The position numbers and the translations under genes were made by a program. A DNA stretch of 64,000 bases from positions 91,362,377-91,426,376 of the forward strand of contig OX375878.1 in assembly GCA_947359465.1 (NCBI GenBank), in the 5' to 3' direction. Positions 12,201 to 23,167 of this stretch are shown here, in pieces. The notes beneath the pieces are model-generated. The model saw only the letters and a program-made list of their open reading frames with translations. It made no database searches and was not told where the DNA came from. Each line of letters starts with the position of its first letter. Position 1 is the stretch's first letter. The stretch comes from Metellina segmentata (Eukaryota > Arthropoda > Arachnida > Araneae > Tetragnathidae).

Positions 12201-12792
12201 AAAAAATTAGAACGTACGTCTTTGATTATGTGGTCAGGTGGAATAGACCAAACAGTTTTTGAAGCAAGAAATTGTATTACAACAGGAATGGTAGAATGCT
12301 GCACGCGAAATAAGAGCAATTATATAGTGGAGATATAAGTATTATATATTCCCCAATCGGAAGTTGAAATAATGCAAAATGGAACATTCGAGGCCTTGCA
12401 AATTAATGAATAAACAATGAAATTAACATGAACACATCAAACAGAACTATAAACATGTTTAGTCTATCATGGGTAGATTGAGTACCGAATTTGGGTCTTC
12501 GTGGAACGAAAACTCTCAATTGGTATTTGTGGCATAACAAAATATATAAATTGGTCAAGAGAAAACCCATCGGCCCCAAATACAATAGCCTTATGCGTAT
12601 GTACCTCTTTTTGAGAAAGTTAATGAAATAATAATATTTACATCTTAAAAACCCATTCGAGTAAATGCAATTTCCTGTGCCTTTTGCCTTTACGTGAGGC
12701 TAAACATAAAGCAAAACGTACAATATTTAGGATAATCACTTACTCCTGCAAAGAAAGGTGGGGATATATAGTGCTAATTGAGGATGCATGTA
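9268..12792. other. mostly anonymous AT-rich DNA; one weak exon candidate
   Basis: No recognised element. At 10957-11066 there is a more GC-balanced open stretch from an ATG (reading MATRSFNSANCAAKSRLFHR at its start) that runs into a good splice donor, CCC followed by GTGAGTA, at about 11079. I found no acceptable next exon and no homology from memory, so this is only a candidate. Confidence 0.25.
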
Positions 12793-13363
12793 ACTACCCT
12801 ACAATAATGGACCGGACACAAGCGGATTTTCATAAAATTCGACAACTTGTTTGGGAAAGGGGTTTTCGTGGTATGATCTGGGGCCTTTGCTTGTTGTTCC
12901 TGGTCAATTGAACGCCGACGCCTTCATGAACATTTTGGACAATCAGGTTCTTCCTACGCTTTGGCAATTTTATGGAATGGACGAATGTTACTTCCAGGAC
13001 TACAACGCTCCTTGTCATGTTGCAACCTCTGTCAAGCAGTGGTATCAAGATATGTATGTAAAACGTCTTCCCTGGCCTGCCCAGAGACCCGACCTAAATA
13101 AAATAGAACATTTGTGGGACGAGTTAGAGCGATGCTTACAGACCAGGGAAAGCGTCCGAAATCTACAGCTGAGCTGACGACATTCTTTCAGCAGGAATTC
13201 ACACAAATACCCATAGCCCTGTGTATCAAAACCTTGTTTAAAGTATGCCAAGAAGGGTTGTAGCGTAATTGTAGCACGTGGGAGACCATTCCCCTATTAA
13301 AGCATGTAGTCTTTCCCTTATATCATCACATCTTGCTGTCCAGTCCATCATTGTATGGTAGTG
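12793..13363 (+). mobile_element. Tc1-like deletion derivative, copy 1
   Basis: A 571-bp element bounded by TA dinucleotides (12791-12792 and 13364-13365). The inverted ends read ACTACCCTACAATAATGG at the left and, inverted, ACTACCATACAATGATGG at the right. After about 60 bp of left end the sequence jumps straight into the middle of a transposase. The N-terminal DNA-binding half is missing, exactly as in the copy at 57472-58031. Internal frame 12851-13174 encodes the C-terminal catalytic half. Confidence 0.85.
12851..13260 (+). pseudogene. Tc1-like transposase, C-terminal half
   Basis: The frame carries the family landmarks FSWYDLGPLLVV, NADAFMNILDN, YFQDYNAPCH, WPAQRPDLN and IEHLWDELER. In Tc1 transposases the second catalytic Asp lies in a DNAP motif and the third acidic residue is the Glu of PIEHLWDELE. 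Here the DNAP Asp appears as Tyr (YNAP), with an Asp one residue earlier, and the Pro before IEH is Lys. A frameshift near 13168 moves the remaining C-terminus (homologous to the 57830-57960 segment of the second copy) out of frame. Without an N-terminal half it cannot make a working enzyme. Confidence 0.85.
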
Positions 13364-13485
13364 TATACATGTTTGTCTTTATATAAACCCATGATAAATC
13401 CATTCATCATTGCAAACTAGGAAATTATTATCTGGTCTTAAACAAAAAAGTTTGTCTACCAAAATTATATCAATTATTTAATTTA

Positions 13486-13530
13486 CTAGGAGGCTCCACC
13501 CCCTGTTCGCTTACGCACTCCAACCTAGAG
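13486..13530 (-). mobile_element. Helitron-type 3' end fragment
   Basis: On the plus strand A then CTAGGAGGCTCCACCCCCTG, which in reverse reads as a GC-rich 3' end finishing in CTAG followed by T. It resembles the end at 47273. How far it extends to the right is not visible. Confidence 0.45.
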
Positions 13531-14540
13531 AGGTTTATTATATTTTCAAACTGTTAACTCGTTTTTAAGCATAGTTATACTGCTATAAATGAGTAAACAC
13601 GCTCAATGTGACGGTGATAGATTTTCCCTGTGCATTAGTGATTTCATGGTATTCCTTGTGTGTGTAATCGAATAGCACAAATCTATAATATTTGTGTTAT
13701 TTCATCGATTTCCAAAACCTATTTATTTCACATTCCACGTATAAAATAAACTCTAAATTAACTCTCTTTTGCCTGGCGTAATCTCAAAAACGAAAATAAA
13801 ATAGACTTCGTGTGTACAATATATGAAAAGCAAAAGATATCTATGAAAATAAAAATTCATTTTTGAATAGCAGAAATGTAATAACATACATCGAATCTTT
13901 TTATTACTGTATCCTGCTAATATTTGGATTTGCCCTACGGCTTTAGTGAAAGAAGGGGGCGAAAGTTCTTGGAAGAATCGCCATCTGTTGCCAATCGGGA
14001 AGAAAAACTCTTGCCTGATCGTTATTGGGGCATGATTTGTTTTCGTCCCGAAATATTCGTTTGCTAAACAGAACTCAACCCAATTACATCTTAGCATGCT
14101 TATTCTTAGAAAAGTTCAGACAGGAGAAATTTTCTATCAAATCGCCAGCAGCTAAGATTGAAAAATCGAATGCAATTTCTTTGATGGGAGATTTTTATTA
14201 ATATTGGCTTTCTTTGAAAAAAAATCCCCCGCCGCCAAAATTAAATGAATAGATCAAAAAGAAATATAATTTGCAATTTTTGAATTAAAAATCTTTTCCG
14301 AGTCGAATGTACGACTCAGTTGACAGAGTGCATTTAAGACACGTTAGTTTCTCAAGCAGTATACTATGAGAGTACGGAAACTCGAGACTTTACAGATTGG
14401 ATTATGACCGAGACAAAATAATAAATGTGGTTGCGCTTGTAAAAACAAAAATGAAAGTTATTCTCTGTTTTTAAAAAATGTTTTTACCTTGACTTTGTCA
14501 CTTGTCACCCTTACGTCATTTTTGCTTCGATGAAGATAAT
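13531..14540. other. intergenic, nothing recognised
   Basis: A 114-codon open frame on the minus strand (14097-13753) contains an IGNRWRFFQELSPPS-like segment that looks more protein-like than its neighbours, but I cannot assign it. It may be repeat-derived. Confidence 0.25.
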
Positions 14541-14552
14541 TCGATTTCAAAA

Positions 14553-14556
<4 letters not shown>

Positions 14557-14637
<81 letters not shown>
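14557..14637. repeat. (TA)n microsatellite
   Basis: An essentially uninterrupted AT dinucleotide run of about 80 bp. It creates spurious Tyr-Ile open frames on both strands. Confidence 0.98.
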
Positions 14638-14638
<1 letters not shown>

Positions 14639-14759
14639 TTCAAATACGTAATTTAATGAAAGATCAAAATAAAAATAAAAAGCATGTGTATTTAACCAGA
14701 AAACGAAAGTTAAAACGAAAGTTAGAAGAAAAGTTAAAACTAACCATGCAAGCGCGCTG

Positions 14760-15430
14760 AAAGCTGCAGACATAGCATGGTAAGGAATATATTTTTCTTA
14801 AACAAGAGGAAATTCAAAAAATAAAAACGAAAAGGAATTTATTGAAAACGAAAGTGTTGGTGGATCAGGGCGTCATCAGGGAGGAGCCTGACCCATACAA
14901 CACAAAATGGTGTTTTCTACGAATATGAGCCGCAAAATGCTAAGAAATTGCTCATATACTCCCCCAAACACCATTAAAAGCAAATATACAAAAAAAGGTT
15001 GAAATAAGAAAATTTAAATCAAACCTGCAGCAGCAGTCGGGAGACCGGCAACACCAAGCCAGAAGATCGCAACAAATGCCGCCACTCACTTAGTTCAACA
15101 AACCGCCAACACCAATGACTCAGAGGAAATGACGAAATAGAAATAGTCATCGGTGGCGTAATTGTTGATAATAATAAATCATTTTACCAAAAAAATCGAA
15201 CTATGGAAGTTTCCATTGATAACCATGGAATTTTGGGTATTTAAAATCCTCTGTACCAAGTATGCAATTGATGAAAAGTTCGAGTGTCAATGAACGCAAA
15301 GGCGACGTTCCCTGGCACATGTAAATGTGCATTTTGAGGCTTATTGGACACGTCAGGATCTGAATATTCTGGTTTGAAGTTCCGTTGAATTTCCATCAGG
15401 GGTGCGACTTAGAATCTCTAAACGACGCTC
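14760..15430. other. intergenic, nothing recognised
   Basis: A GCAGCAGCAGTC-containing stretch near 15027 and moderate GC content, but no motif I can name. Confidence 0.3.
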
Positions 15431-15449
15431 TCACACACACACAGCGTAC

Positions 15450-15670
15450 TCAATTGAGAGACTTTAAAAGGGGTCACACATTGTGGAACTACGGGAAACA
15501 AGTTGGTCTTGTCGACAAATCGCCCGTCATCTGGAACATACACGAACTACCGTGACAAAGTACTGGCAGCAATGGGTCAGTGAAACTACATATGCACGTC
15601 ACGAAGGTTTGGGTATGAATATTAGAAGGTCGATAGGTTTTGGTCGGCCCCAGAAGTACAAATGCGAGAA
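15450..15670 (+). pseudogene. Tc1-like transposase N-terminal HTH, broken
   Basis: The frame around 15483-15580 reads VELRETSWSCRQIARHLEH and then TTVTKYWQQWVSE, the paired helix-turn-helix pattern at the start of Tc1/Bari-type transposases (typically LREAGWSYRxIA...WQQW). A GRPQ motif near 15645 corresponds to the GRPR linker that follows. Upstream, an in-frame stop breaks the expected start. No catalytic domain follows before the SINE fragment, so this is a remnant. Confidence 0.75.
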
Positions 15671-15754
15671 GGTAGGTTGATAGGGACAAGATGAAAGTGA
15701 TATAACAGCTTCCTAAATGACTATCCAACGATGCTTATAGTTCTTTGTATTTTT

Positions 15755-15878
15755 TTTTCTTTTGTGTCAGTGAAACTTGCTCTGTATGTTTGTCTATTTA
15801 CTTGGGGGGGGGGGAATATTGCTTGACACAACTTGGCCAAATATGGTCCTTGCGGCGTAAAACTCAAGAAAATAACCC
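15755..15878 (+). mobile_element. SINE family 2, 3' fragment
   Basis: Contains the family 2 end signature CTTGGCCAAATATGGTCCTT followed by GCGGCGTAAAAC, cf. 33170-33205. A G run precedes it. The tRNA-like head is not recognisable here. Confidence 0.65.
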
Positions 15879-16688
15879 CTTGAGCATATCTAAGATATTT
15901 TAGGCCTTCAATTGTACCACCCCTGGAGTGTGAAAAATCTGGAGTACCAACTACAGTCCTTTACACTCCACACGATAGCTACTTGTCACAGGATAGCATA
16001 AAGGTTTTGTTTTCCATGCCAACAGTATATCTCCATGTATGGATACGAAAATGGGCTAAGAACTTACTAATTTATTACTTTTTTGGGGTGTATTTTTACA
16101 GTGAGACCTTTATATTTGATATTGGAATCATTTATTTATCTCTTCATACTGAACAATCAATGCACATGCTAAGTTTCATTACAATCAAACACTTGCTTCC
16201 GGATGTTTCGATTTTTTTTTCACAGTGAATGATATTGATTTTTTTCACAGTAAAACTAACTATTAATTTGCAACATTAACAATTTCTCAATGTTAACCTC
16301 CCATCTGTAAGTCAGTCATTAAAATTTAGTTGCTCAAGAGGTTTAGGTTCCTATGAGTTGATGCGCGTGGTATTTATCTTCTTGGCATTGTATTTTCAAT
16401 GTTATGTATTAGTATGTGAACGTATTGTACGTTTGAAAACAATGAGAGTGAGACTAGTGCTATAATGGGTTCTTAAAACTGTAAAACTTAAAAACTGAAT
16501 TTTCTGTAACTATGGTTATTATTTTTCATATATACCCAGTTATTTTTAAAACATAATATCTTTTTGTAAGTTTTATATTAATGTGTTGCGTTTCGCACAA
16601 AATTCTTGAAATGCATTCATAGTAAATCTATGCATTCCAGTTTTACTATCTGATTCTTATGAATCTTAATTTTTTTTTCTAATTGTAA

Positions 16689-18129
16689 CTAGCAGAATTA
16701 TCCAGCGTTGCTCGGGTTGAGTTGGTTAAATTTTGATTGAAAAATGATCAGAACTATTTAATTCTCTCTCATAGAAAAATGCAAATATCATTTAAGTGAA
16801 CGGAAAATATTTTTTACATCGTTTTAACTTTTTCATTGCTTGCACAATTTACTTCGGACGCAAATATGCATACATGAATATCTATCTATTTAATTCATTT
16901 CATATTCGCACTTCTGCTGTAAGTACACACTACAATTTTTTTATAAGGTCCCTACTTCAGAATTCGATGTAGAAATATCTTTAGACTAAAACGTATGGCT
17001 ACCAGTTTTAATTTAACGTAACCTATCTTATTTAAAAATAATTTTATTTTCACTTTACCGATCATTTTAAACTAAGAAGTTACTCACATTACTTAAAAAA
17101 GTTTCGTTTTGTATATTTTATTTATTTTTATGAAACAGAATTCTGCAAACCATTACGTATTCAACCAAAAACTTGAGGAAAATTGGTCAAACTATACATA
17201 TAAAGCCAATAAATTAGTAATATTTTTCAGAAAATAAAAAATAATAATTCATTAAAATTTAACTCCTAAATAATATCCGTAATATGTAAAATACTGAAAC
17301 GCATGAATACAAACAAATAACGAAATTTTGATCATTGAAAACGTGCAAAATTCTGAAAAACGAAAGATATGACCAAGATTGTAGAGTTTCTACTTTCTGA
17401 GTATAATGCAATTCCTAAAACATTGATAAGGACGATAGTGAGATTTGAAATTTATAAATGCTCAAATATGACCGCAACATTTCGCTGTCTTAATTCAAAT
17501 ACACAAACACGGCATTCTAAATCAAATTTATAAAATAGAAAATTAATTATCGAATTGCCAGATCATAAATATCAAAATTACGCTTTTATGATCAATGAGT
17601 TTTTCGTTTTGTCTTTTCATGTTTCATTACAAAATATAAGTTGTGTAAAATTAAATATTTTAAATATCCTTTTTCATCAAAATCAAATATTCATATTATT
17701 GGAAGAAATAAAAAAGGAATAAAACAGCTGAAATAATAGATATTAGAATTTAATTTGTTTTAGTAGGTAGATATTTTAATTAACGTTGCACTAGAGCAAC
17801 ACAACGGTCTATGTTAATTTGTTTTGGAAAAAAATGTGTTCCGAGCAATGCTGGTAAAACAATTTTATTGGAAAATTGAGTTACGATCAATACAGGTAAA
17901 ACAAAATTAGTTGCGTACCGAAATCGTTATATACTCAATGTTATTGGGGATTTCGAATTGTTTTTAGCCCCCTAGTACAAATAGAACGGACTTAATATGT
18001 GGCCTACGTAACCCCCAGGGCTCTAAAGTACAAGTGTACCAAATTGTGCGTGGATTAGCCTGTTGGCCAAATTGGGTGTTGATTTGTATTGAGAACAGAC
18101 AGACGCCAACTCTGCTTTATATATATAGA
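16689..18129 (-). mobile_element. nonautonomous Helitron, 1.44 kb, both ends visible
   Basis: Read on the minus strand, the 5' end is TC-TATATATATAAAGCAGAG, preceded by host A (18130). The 3' end is a small hairpin (CCGAGC/GCTGG) then ATTCTGCTAG, followed by host T (16688). TC start, CTAG end, terminal hairpin and insertion between A and T are Helitron hallmarks. A 3'-terminal block (GCGTCCGAAGTAAATTGT, inverted near 16848-16865) is shared with the Helitron at 23168-24311, so the two belong to one family. No Rep/helicase coding sequence is seen. Confidence 0.85.
17764..17812 (-). mobile_element. SINE family 1 tail fragment inside a Helitron
   Basis: Reads TTGCACTAGAGCAACACAACGG on the plus strand in part, the inverse of the conserved SINE tail. 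Only the last 40-50 bp of the SINE are present. Confidence 0.75.
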
Positions 18130-19044
18130 TTAAGTACTTTTATGAAAAGTACATCCTTCCAAAAAATACATGCTAATGGAGTTCTGTGTGCAAACCAACA
18201 AACCAACGCAGTCTGAGAACATTTTATTTCTGTACAAATGCTGTGATAAGATACATATCGGGGTAACCTTAAAATGTAGTTTATCGCCGTTTTGGAAACG
18301 CTTAGCGTGTAATTTAATTTGTTGTCTATTCAACTCTCATATGAGCCGTTATTTTTGAGAGTGGTATAAGTCAATATTTCATACATCGAGTTATTTAAGG
18401 GTTTAAGTTTCAATTGATTTTTAATATATATATATATATATATAGTAAACCAGCTCAGTGACGTCAAGTTTAAAATTCGTACGGGAAATGCGTATCGCTG
18501 CACAAACGCTACCGCTCTGTACTTAGCTTAACAGAAAATGTCTCTTCTTAGACTCATAGTTTCCTTTGTATTCTATGTTTATTCTAAAAAAAAATTGCTC
18601 CGTTAAAATATATAGAAATAAAGAATAATTCCAAAAGTACTTAGCCGACCATTTTGAAATATTTAATAAATATAAACTGTCTCATAACTGTCTTGTAATG
18701 AAAATAAATAGAACTTAAGTCATTCATATATTTGTTCTCCTCCATTATTCAGTTCTCGAAATACCAATGGTTTTAAAAATTTAACATCTTGAAGATTCTA
18801 GGAAAATTGTGATGCCGGAACGCCATCTAGTAATCGTACTTGGAACGAAAAGCAGGTGATAAAACTTAAAGCGAATATAAAACGTTTTGATCGTTTGCCC
18901 TTGACTTTTTTCCCTCTTTCCATGCTATTAAAACATGATTTTCTGGAAAGAAAAATTGAAATTATTTGAAAAATGTGTTAAGTGACTTGTAGACAAAAAT
19001 AATATTCTCACAAGCAATAAGTTCCTGATTCCAAACATTCTATT
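18130..19044. other. intergenic, nothing recognised
   Basis: Contains a short (TA)n run at 18425-18444. No supported gene. Confidence 0.4.
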
Positions 19045-19404
19045 TACAAATACAAATACAAATATTGACGACCAGCTACAGGCTCAAGCCCAACAAGGCT
19101 GGTCCTTTGTTTATGAATTCTCCAATTCCCACTGACTATCCAATTGTGTCTTAAATTCGTACACTCCCTTTGAATTAACTATATTTTCTGGCAACGCGTT
19201 CCAACTGTCTATTACCCTATTAAAGTAGTAGTTTTTCCTTAAATCCCGATTAAAATGTGGAAAGAAATCATAGAAAGAATCATAGAATCTTACAAAAACT
19301 AGAACAAAAGTAACAGTTGATCTATGAATCATAAGAACGAAATAGCTTTCTGATTTTATGATATTATCTAAATTCTTAGATAATATCATGAAGTAGTAAG
19401 ACAT
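19045..19404 (-). mobile_element. non-LTR retrotransposon (CR1/Jockey-type) 3' end
   Basis: On the minus strand, from about 19260 the frame reads LRKNYYFNRVIDSWNALPEN followed by VYEFKTQLDSQW and a stop at about 19111. This is the pattern that closes the reverse transcriptase protein of CR1/Jockey-type LINEs (R...F..RV...WN.LP..VV....FK..LD..W). A short 3' UTR follows (AGCCTTGTTGGGCTTGAGCC) and the element ends in a TTTGTA repeat at 19063-19045, a typical LINE tail. Upstream the frame is degraded, so this is a 5'-truncated dead copy. Confidence 0.8.
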
Positions 19405-19836
19405 TTAACAACAAAAATAAAAAATGTTACGATTAAGATAAGGAAGAATGGATGTCTAACGATCACTTTCTATGATATGAAATCACCACATGAAAAGGAT
19501 TGTCAATCATTTCAGTTCAGTTGGAACGAAACAAAACATTTGGAACAGGAATTTGAAAACAATAAGACTTGAACACCGAAGTTGACATGGAATGTTTGGG
19601 AGAAAACATCCCCTTATTTTCTTACTGCAATAAACTTTTGTTACTCTCAGTCTCTCAACTGAAAGACAAAATTAGCTATCCAATCTGAGACAGAATTTTC
19701 AAAAGATTCAGCATTCTATTGTGGCGTAAATAATGAGATAACCATTAATAGATAAAGTTCTATATACACGTAATTGCACATATACATACTAATACCAATT
19801 AATACATAATGAAACGTTGCATAAAAGTGTATACTA
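19405..19836. other. intergenic, nothing recognised
   Basis: No supported feature. Confidence 0.4.
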
Positions 19837-19844
19837 GTGCTCAA

Positions 19845-20184
19845 TAGGGTGGGCCGAAAAACACTTTTTTTCGAAATCGCTATTCTAATAGTGCGGAAAG
19901 GGTTCTCTCTGTGTTCAATAAACACGGTGTAAAATATTTTTTTGATTGGATAATATCTTCTGCCCCCGCATCGTACTTGAATTTTGGAAATTTGGGTAAA
20001 AATTGCAATTTTTACTCGGCCTAGGAAATCTAATTATTTTTCAATATTGCTGTTCTAATTGTGCGGAAGAAGTGCCCACTGGGTTAACTAAGAAAGGTGC
20101 AAGATATTTTTTCGATCGAATTATATCTTCTAGTCCCGCATCGCAGTTGAAAATTTTCAGTTTTTGAAAAAAAATGCACTTTTT
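19845..20184 (+). repeat. left terminal inverted arm, ~340 bp
   Basis: Pairs with 22098-22439. Differences I can see include 19901 region CTCTCTGTG versus CTTTCTGTG, ACTCGGCC versus ACTAGGCC, and TTGCTGTT versus TTGATGTT. Confidence 0.9.
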
Positions 20185-20378
20185 CTTGTCTTTTCATGCT
20201 ATCTGTATCTGACAGGAAATGAGAGGGGAGGGGGTTTCACAATTTACATAACTCCGCAGAAATATCTGAAGTAGATTTAAATCTGGACATTTACAAACCA
20301 TCGACATAGAACCGCTTAAACTCTCTTACTGATCCTAAGTACAAACAAATAACTCCGTTTGTATCTAAATCATCACAA

Positions 20379-21860
20379 ATGCGACTTGGCCTCACTTCAA
20401 CTGCTGTGGTTGCCGACAGGTTTGGAGTCTTGGATGTGGTTGCAATTGCTTCAAGAGTTCTTCACGATGTCGATCTCATAACTAGCAACAACTCAGATTT
20501 GGTGGTTTACAAAAACAAGCTGCGAAGGGAAAAAGCTAAAGTTAGAAATAATTTAAAATTTCAAGCTTTAAAGTGAAGCTCAGGTATTACTGTTGAAAGG
20601 GATGTATTTCGATGGTCGTAAATATTCTACATTGATAGAGGAGATAGTAGATATTAAAAGATACACGAGAAAAGCAAAAGAGAAACATTTATCTCCGATT
20701 GAAGAATAAGGTTCACGTTAAATTACTCATTTGAGTCCAGCAAAACAGATTTCCGCGACTACTATCGGATATTTGAAGGGATCACAAGAGATCTTTCTCA
20801 GCTTCTGGCAATTGGCCGTGACTGCACATTTGTTAAAACCGGATGGAAATCTGGTGTAATTCGGTGTTAGGAAATGAAACTTGATAAACTTCTGCAATGG
20901 GTAATATGTCTCCTGCATTTTAAAGAACTAACTCTGAGGCATCTGTTTGAAACGTTGGATGGGCCAGCAAATGGTCCAAATTCATATTTTGATAATATTG
21001 AGTAGGCGCTCCTTACATGTGAAACTTTGCCAGTGACAACTTTCAAAATTATTGACGGCGAGTTACCAATAACTGATAGACGTGACTTAAGCAAGGATCA
21101 AATGTACTTACTAGAAATATCTCAAGCGGTACGATTGGGTAATTGTCCTGATGAACTTTCTAGACCCAGTCCTGGTCCATTATCATTATTTGGCTAACAA
21201 CCGCAAACATAGTTCTAAGACTATATGTTAGTTCTCCAGATCCTTCTTTGAAGTTGAAACAAATCGCTGAGTTTGTTATGAAAGTTTACACTCCAAACTG
21301 GTTTGATATAAAGTCTAAACACTTGCTGAAAGATGGAGCTAAGCATGTGTGGAATAGTGTTTCTAGATCCAGGTATTTATCTCAAGACCTCAAGGACGTC
21401 GTTGATGGAGTAATTTGTCGAAATTCGTTCTTTGCTCATCCCGAGAATATCTTGATGTGTATGTTGAAGGATAAGACCGCACATCGGAGAACTTGCTGCA
21501 CTACGTATAATTAAGTCTAGAGAGTCATCTTCCAATGTAAAGTCAGTACGTGTATTTCTCCCACAAAAACTGAATTTTGAAGCTGCTGACTATACTAAAT
21601 TGATTGACTGGTCACATCAATTACTATTGCTTCTCCACCAATCCTCCGTGATATATCTACTGCCGTATTTAGTTCCAATGTGCGTGATAAAAAAAAATCC
21701 CGAATGGGACTTTGTTCACTTCCCATGTCACATACAGGCCGTTGAACGGTGTGTCAAGTTAGTGACAGAAGCATCTACTAAAATTTATGGGTTTCAAATT
21801 AGAGACGGGTTCATTAGATCCACATTCTTTTCCCGATCAATTATATGTCTGAATTTGACC
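20379..21860 (+). pseudogene. transposase of the 2595-bp element, multiply broken
   Basis: The coding remnant is spread over at least three frames. Recognisable blocks in order: TSTAAVV-like ADRFGV and KLRREKAKVRNN (20379-20573); KTGWKSGVIRC, KLLQWVICLLHFKEL, LRHLFETLDGPANGPNS (20820-20990); LPITDRRDLSKDQMYLLEIS (21060-21125); DGAKHVWNSVSRSRYL and NSFFAHPENIL (21330-21460); FPCHIQAVERCVKLVTEAS and RDGFIRSTFFSRS (21718-21840). These resemble a family of transposon proteins common in arthropods, which I recognise by pattern only. Several in-frame stops (for example near 20868 and 21003) and frameshifts make it nonfunctional. The gap between the arms and the coding region is short, so most of the element is accounted for. 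Confidence 0.75.
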
Positions 21861-22097
21861 ATGAGGCTGATTTCAAGCCTCTTCCTGCTGATTAAGTGTA
21901 AGTAAACTTTTGATATTGGCATGTCATAACATTCTATGTTTACAATATTCTTAACAAATATTATATTAATATAATGTGACTCAACTACTATTTAGTGATT
22001 TTTAGGCAATATAATCAAATGTACAGTACAATACAGCAATAAATATTGCTTAAACTTCATCTATTTTTCATGTTTTATTTATTTCTATAACACATAA

Positions 22098-22439
22098 AAA
22101 AAAGTGCATTTTTTTTTCAAAAACTGAAAATTTTCAACTGCGATGCGGGACTAGAAGATATAATTCGATCGAAAAAATATCTTGCACCTTTCTTAGTTAA
22201 CCCAGTGGGCACTTCTTCCGCACAATTAGAACATCAATATTGAAAAATAATTAGATTTCCTAGGCCTAGTAAAAATTGCAATTTTTACCCAAATTTCCAA
22301 AATTCAAGTACGATGCGGGGGCAGAAGATATTATCCAATCAAAAAAATATTTTACACCGTGTTTATTGAACACAGAAAGAACCCTTTCCGCACTATTAGA
22401 ATAGCGATTTCGAAAAAAAGTGTTTTTCGGCCCACCCTA
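22098..22439 (-). repeat. right terminal inverted arm, ~340 bp
   Basis: Inverse complement of the left arm, ending GGCCCACCCTA just before the GTGCTCAA duplication. Confidence 0.9.
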
Positions 22440-22447
22440 GTGCTCAA

Positions 22448-23167
22448 AGGAGCATGCATGTTTCCTCGTAAGAAATTGCCAACTAAAGGTTTAAAAATAG
22501 CATAACTACACGTAATGTAAATTTAAGGAAATATTCCACGAAAATTGAGATTTGTTGACTCACGTTGAATTGAATTGCTTAAAGTACAATTTAAATCCAA
22601 ACATGACCGTAAAAGCAACCATTTAATAGCTAGTTCTGAACTACTTAGTTTCCATTATTTTTTACGAGTATTAAAAATATAAAAACCAACTTAAAATTTT
22701 ATTCGCTTAAAGTCAGGTATATTGGATGAGTAAAAATTTTTTTACATGAGCATTATAAATAGATTTCTGGTTCTACGAATACGTGGTAAGAATTTATACC
22801 AAATCTGGAAACATACTCTTAATATTTAATGGACTTTGCATACTCTCAATATTTAATGGAAAAAGTTTAGATTCTGTTTTAATGTAGCATTTTTTGTTCT
22901 TTTAATATTTTACCTTACTTTTAATATAAGTAGATTAAATAAAATATATATTTCTTTATTAACATTTATGGAAAGGATCTATATATTTGAACAAAAATCA
23001 ATGTTGTATTATTATCGAATGACCATGTTTTATTATTCTCCAATGTTAAAACATAATAAATTATCATTGTTAGATTTTGTAATAATTAAATTATTATATT
23101 TTTGGACGTAAGTGTTGTGAGTGTCACTAAAAAGCGTAAGTGCAAAAGGATAACTTGAAAAGTATAA
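22448..23167. other. intergenic AT-rich DNA
   Basis: No supported gene. There is a small direct repeat of TCTTAATATTTAATGGA-type sequence near 22815-22860. Confidence 0.4.

Larger units (their letters stand above)
19845..22439 (+). mobile_element. complete TIR transposon with 8-bp TSD (hAT-like)
   Basis: A 2595-bp element flanked by a perfect 8-bp duplication GTGCTCAA (19837-19844 and 22440-22447). The ends read TAGGGTGGGCCGAAAAACAC and its exact inverse. The inverted arms are about 340 bp long (19845-20184 and 22098-22439) and differ at only a handful of positions. The 8-bp target duplication and TAGGG end fit hAT, though other superfamilies with 8-bp duplications are not excluded. The interior carries a decayed transposase on the plus strand. 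Confidence 0.9.

Noticed and set aside
13753..14097. 114-codon minus-strand frame with a more protein-like middle
   Set aside because: No family recognised, no splice or start support; kept only as a note in the regional entry.
14458..14760. Open frames of alternating Tyr-Ile on both strands
   Set aside because: Produced by the TA dinucleotide microsatellite.
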